Under the pieces are notes generated by a model, which was not told where the DNA came from, ran no database searches, and saw nothing but the letters and a program-made list of their open reading frames with translations. A program made the translations under genes and the position numbers. This document shows, one piece after another, positions 63,602-64,000 of a DNA stretch of 64,000 nt. The stretch comes from Paenibacillus sp. JZ16 (lineage in GTDB: Bacteria; Bacillota; Bacilli; Paenibacillales; Paenibacillaceae), in contig NZ_CP017659.1 in assembly GCF_015326965.1 (NCBI RefSeq), positions 4,902,001 through 4,966,000 of the forward strand, given 5' to 3'. Each line of letters starts with the position of its first letter. The stretch's first letter is position 1.

Positions 63602-64000
63602 GTGATATCGGCTGCGAATCGACAGGAGTATTACCAGGCATTGCTGGAAAAGAAATCGGAGTACGAGGGCGTTTTTTATGTTGGCGTGAAAACAACGGGG
63701 GTATTCTGCCGCCCGACATGCCCAGCCCGGAAACCGAAGATGGAAAATTGCGAATTTTACGAGACGGCTCAAGAAGCGCTGCTTGCTTCCTTCAGACCCT
63801 GTAAACGATGCCGTCCGCTATCACATCCCAATCAGGTGTCCGACCTGGTCCGGCTGCTCGTTGAGGCGGTGGAAGAAAACCCGGAAAAAAGATGGACCAA
63901 CCAGGACTTTCAGAAGCTGTCCGTGGATGCTTCGACCGCAAGGCGCCAATTCAAAAAGCGGTTCGGAATGACCTTCGTTGAATATGCACGGGCCCGGCGG
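63602..64000 (+). CDS. Ada-type methylphosphotriester methyltransferase / AraC regulator (5' part)
   Basis: The frame begins at GTG 63602 with GGGAGGA upstream and runs off the right edge after 133 codons, uninterrupted. The zinc-binding cysteines of the Ada N-domain are present as CRPTC and CKRC; in Ada the first cysteine accepts a methyl group from DNA phosphotriesters. An AraC helix-turn-helix begins at about 98 (NQDFQKLSVDASTARRQFKKRFGMTFVEYARARR). The protein should activate alkylation-repair genes. Whether a C-terminal methylguanine methyltransferase is fused cannot be seen. Confidence 0.9.
   Translation, partial: MISAANRQEYYQALLEKKSEYEGVFYVGVKTTGVFCRPTCPARKPKMENCEFYETAQEALLASFRPCKRCRPLSHPNQVSDLVRLLVEAVEENPEKRWTNQDFQKLSVDASTARRQFKKRFGMTFVEYARARR

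Overview
The window looks like a chromosomal segment from a Paenibacillus-type Firmicute. The support is strong Shine-Dalgarno sites, several intrinsic terminators, lipoprotein-type ABC solute-binding proteins, a YesM/YesN-type two-component pair beside a sugar ABC transporter, a copper-amine-oxidase-N 'stalk' protein, a sigma-V/RsiV pair, a c-di-AMP riboswitch ahead of kdp, and a YwqA/YwqB-like pair. I see no rRNA, tRNA, prophage, insertion sequence or true CRISPR array.

Layout. 1-5.5 kb (minus): a redox locus with a two-FMN-site lipoprotein (PplA-like), a membrane-anchored type-2 NADH dehydrogenase, a short HepS-like protein, a prenyl diphosphate synthase and a thioredoxin/GerMN protein. 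This is the core of a flavin-based extracellular electron transfer locus, preceded by a perfect Rex/Fnr-like palindrome. 5.6-7.2 kb: pyrK-pyrD. 7.4 kb: a quinone-reductase-like flavoprotein. 8.3-14.7 kb: a peptide/glutathione-type ABC importer whose operon is interrupted by degenerate repeats. 14.9-16.7 kb: ArsR-SRPBCC-alpha/beta hydrolase operon, then a LysR remnant. 17.2-23.7 kb: LacI regulator, sugar ABC importer, ChbG-type deacetylase and serine hydrolase. 23.8-26.4 kb: divergent pruA and putB for proline breakdown.

27.6-35.4 kb: a kdp potassium-uptake operon led by a c-di-AMP (ydaO/yuaA) riboswitch. It carries two extra small genes, kdpF, kdpA, kdpB, kdpC, and an unusual protein made of two tandem KdpD sensor/USP modules with no kinase. 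35.8-41 kb: udk, a CBM9-like protein, TetR plus a frameshifted DUF418-like membrane gene, and SUKH and ComJ-like genes. 41-43.7 kb: sigma-V/RsiV and an RsiV-related exported protein. 43.9-46.1 kb: fabF and a divergent XRE regulator.

46.1-48.2 kb is a gene-poor block of four different tandem-repeat families (31, 78, about 316 and 37 bp). The 316-bp unit contains a nested inverted-repeat core that also occurs in the 10.4-10.9 kb gap. 48.3-53.1 kb: SNF2 helicase and SWIM protein. 53.3-54.2 kb: a virginiamycin B lyase with all four catalytic residues. 54.3-54.8 kb: a small membrane-protein gene and a long hairpin. 55.2-56.3 kb: a stalk-domain protein. 56.7-63.3 kb: YesM/YesN-like pair plus a sugar ABC importer. 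63.6 kb to the end: the start of an Ada-type alkylation-response gene.

Several genes carry apparent single-base frameshifts (26.8, 38.6 and 40.06 kb) and one kinase has an in-frame amber codon straight after its best start (56.69 kb). These may be real mutations or sequence errors; I could not tell which from the sequence alone.
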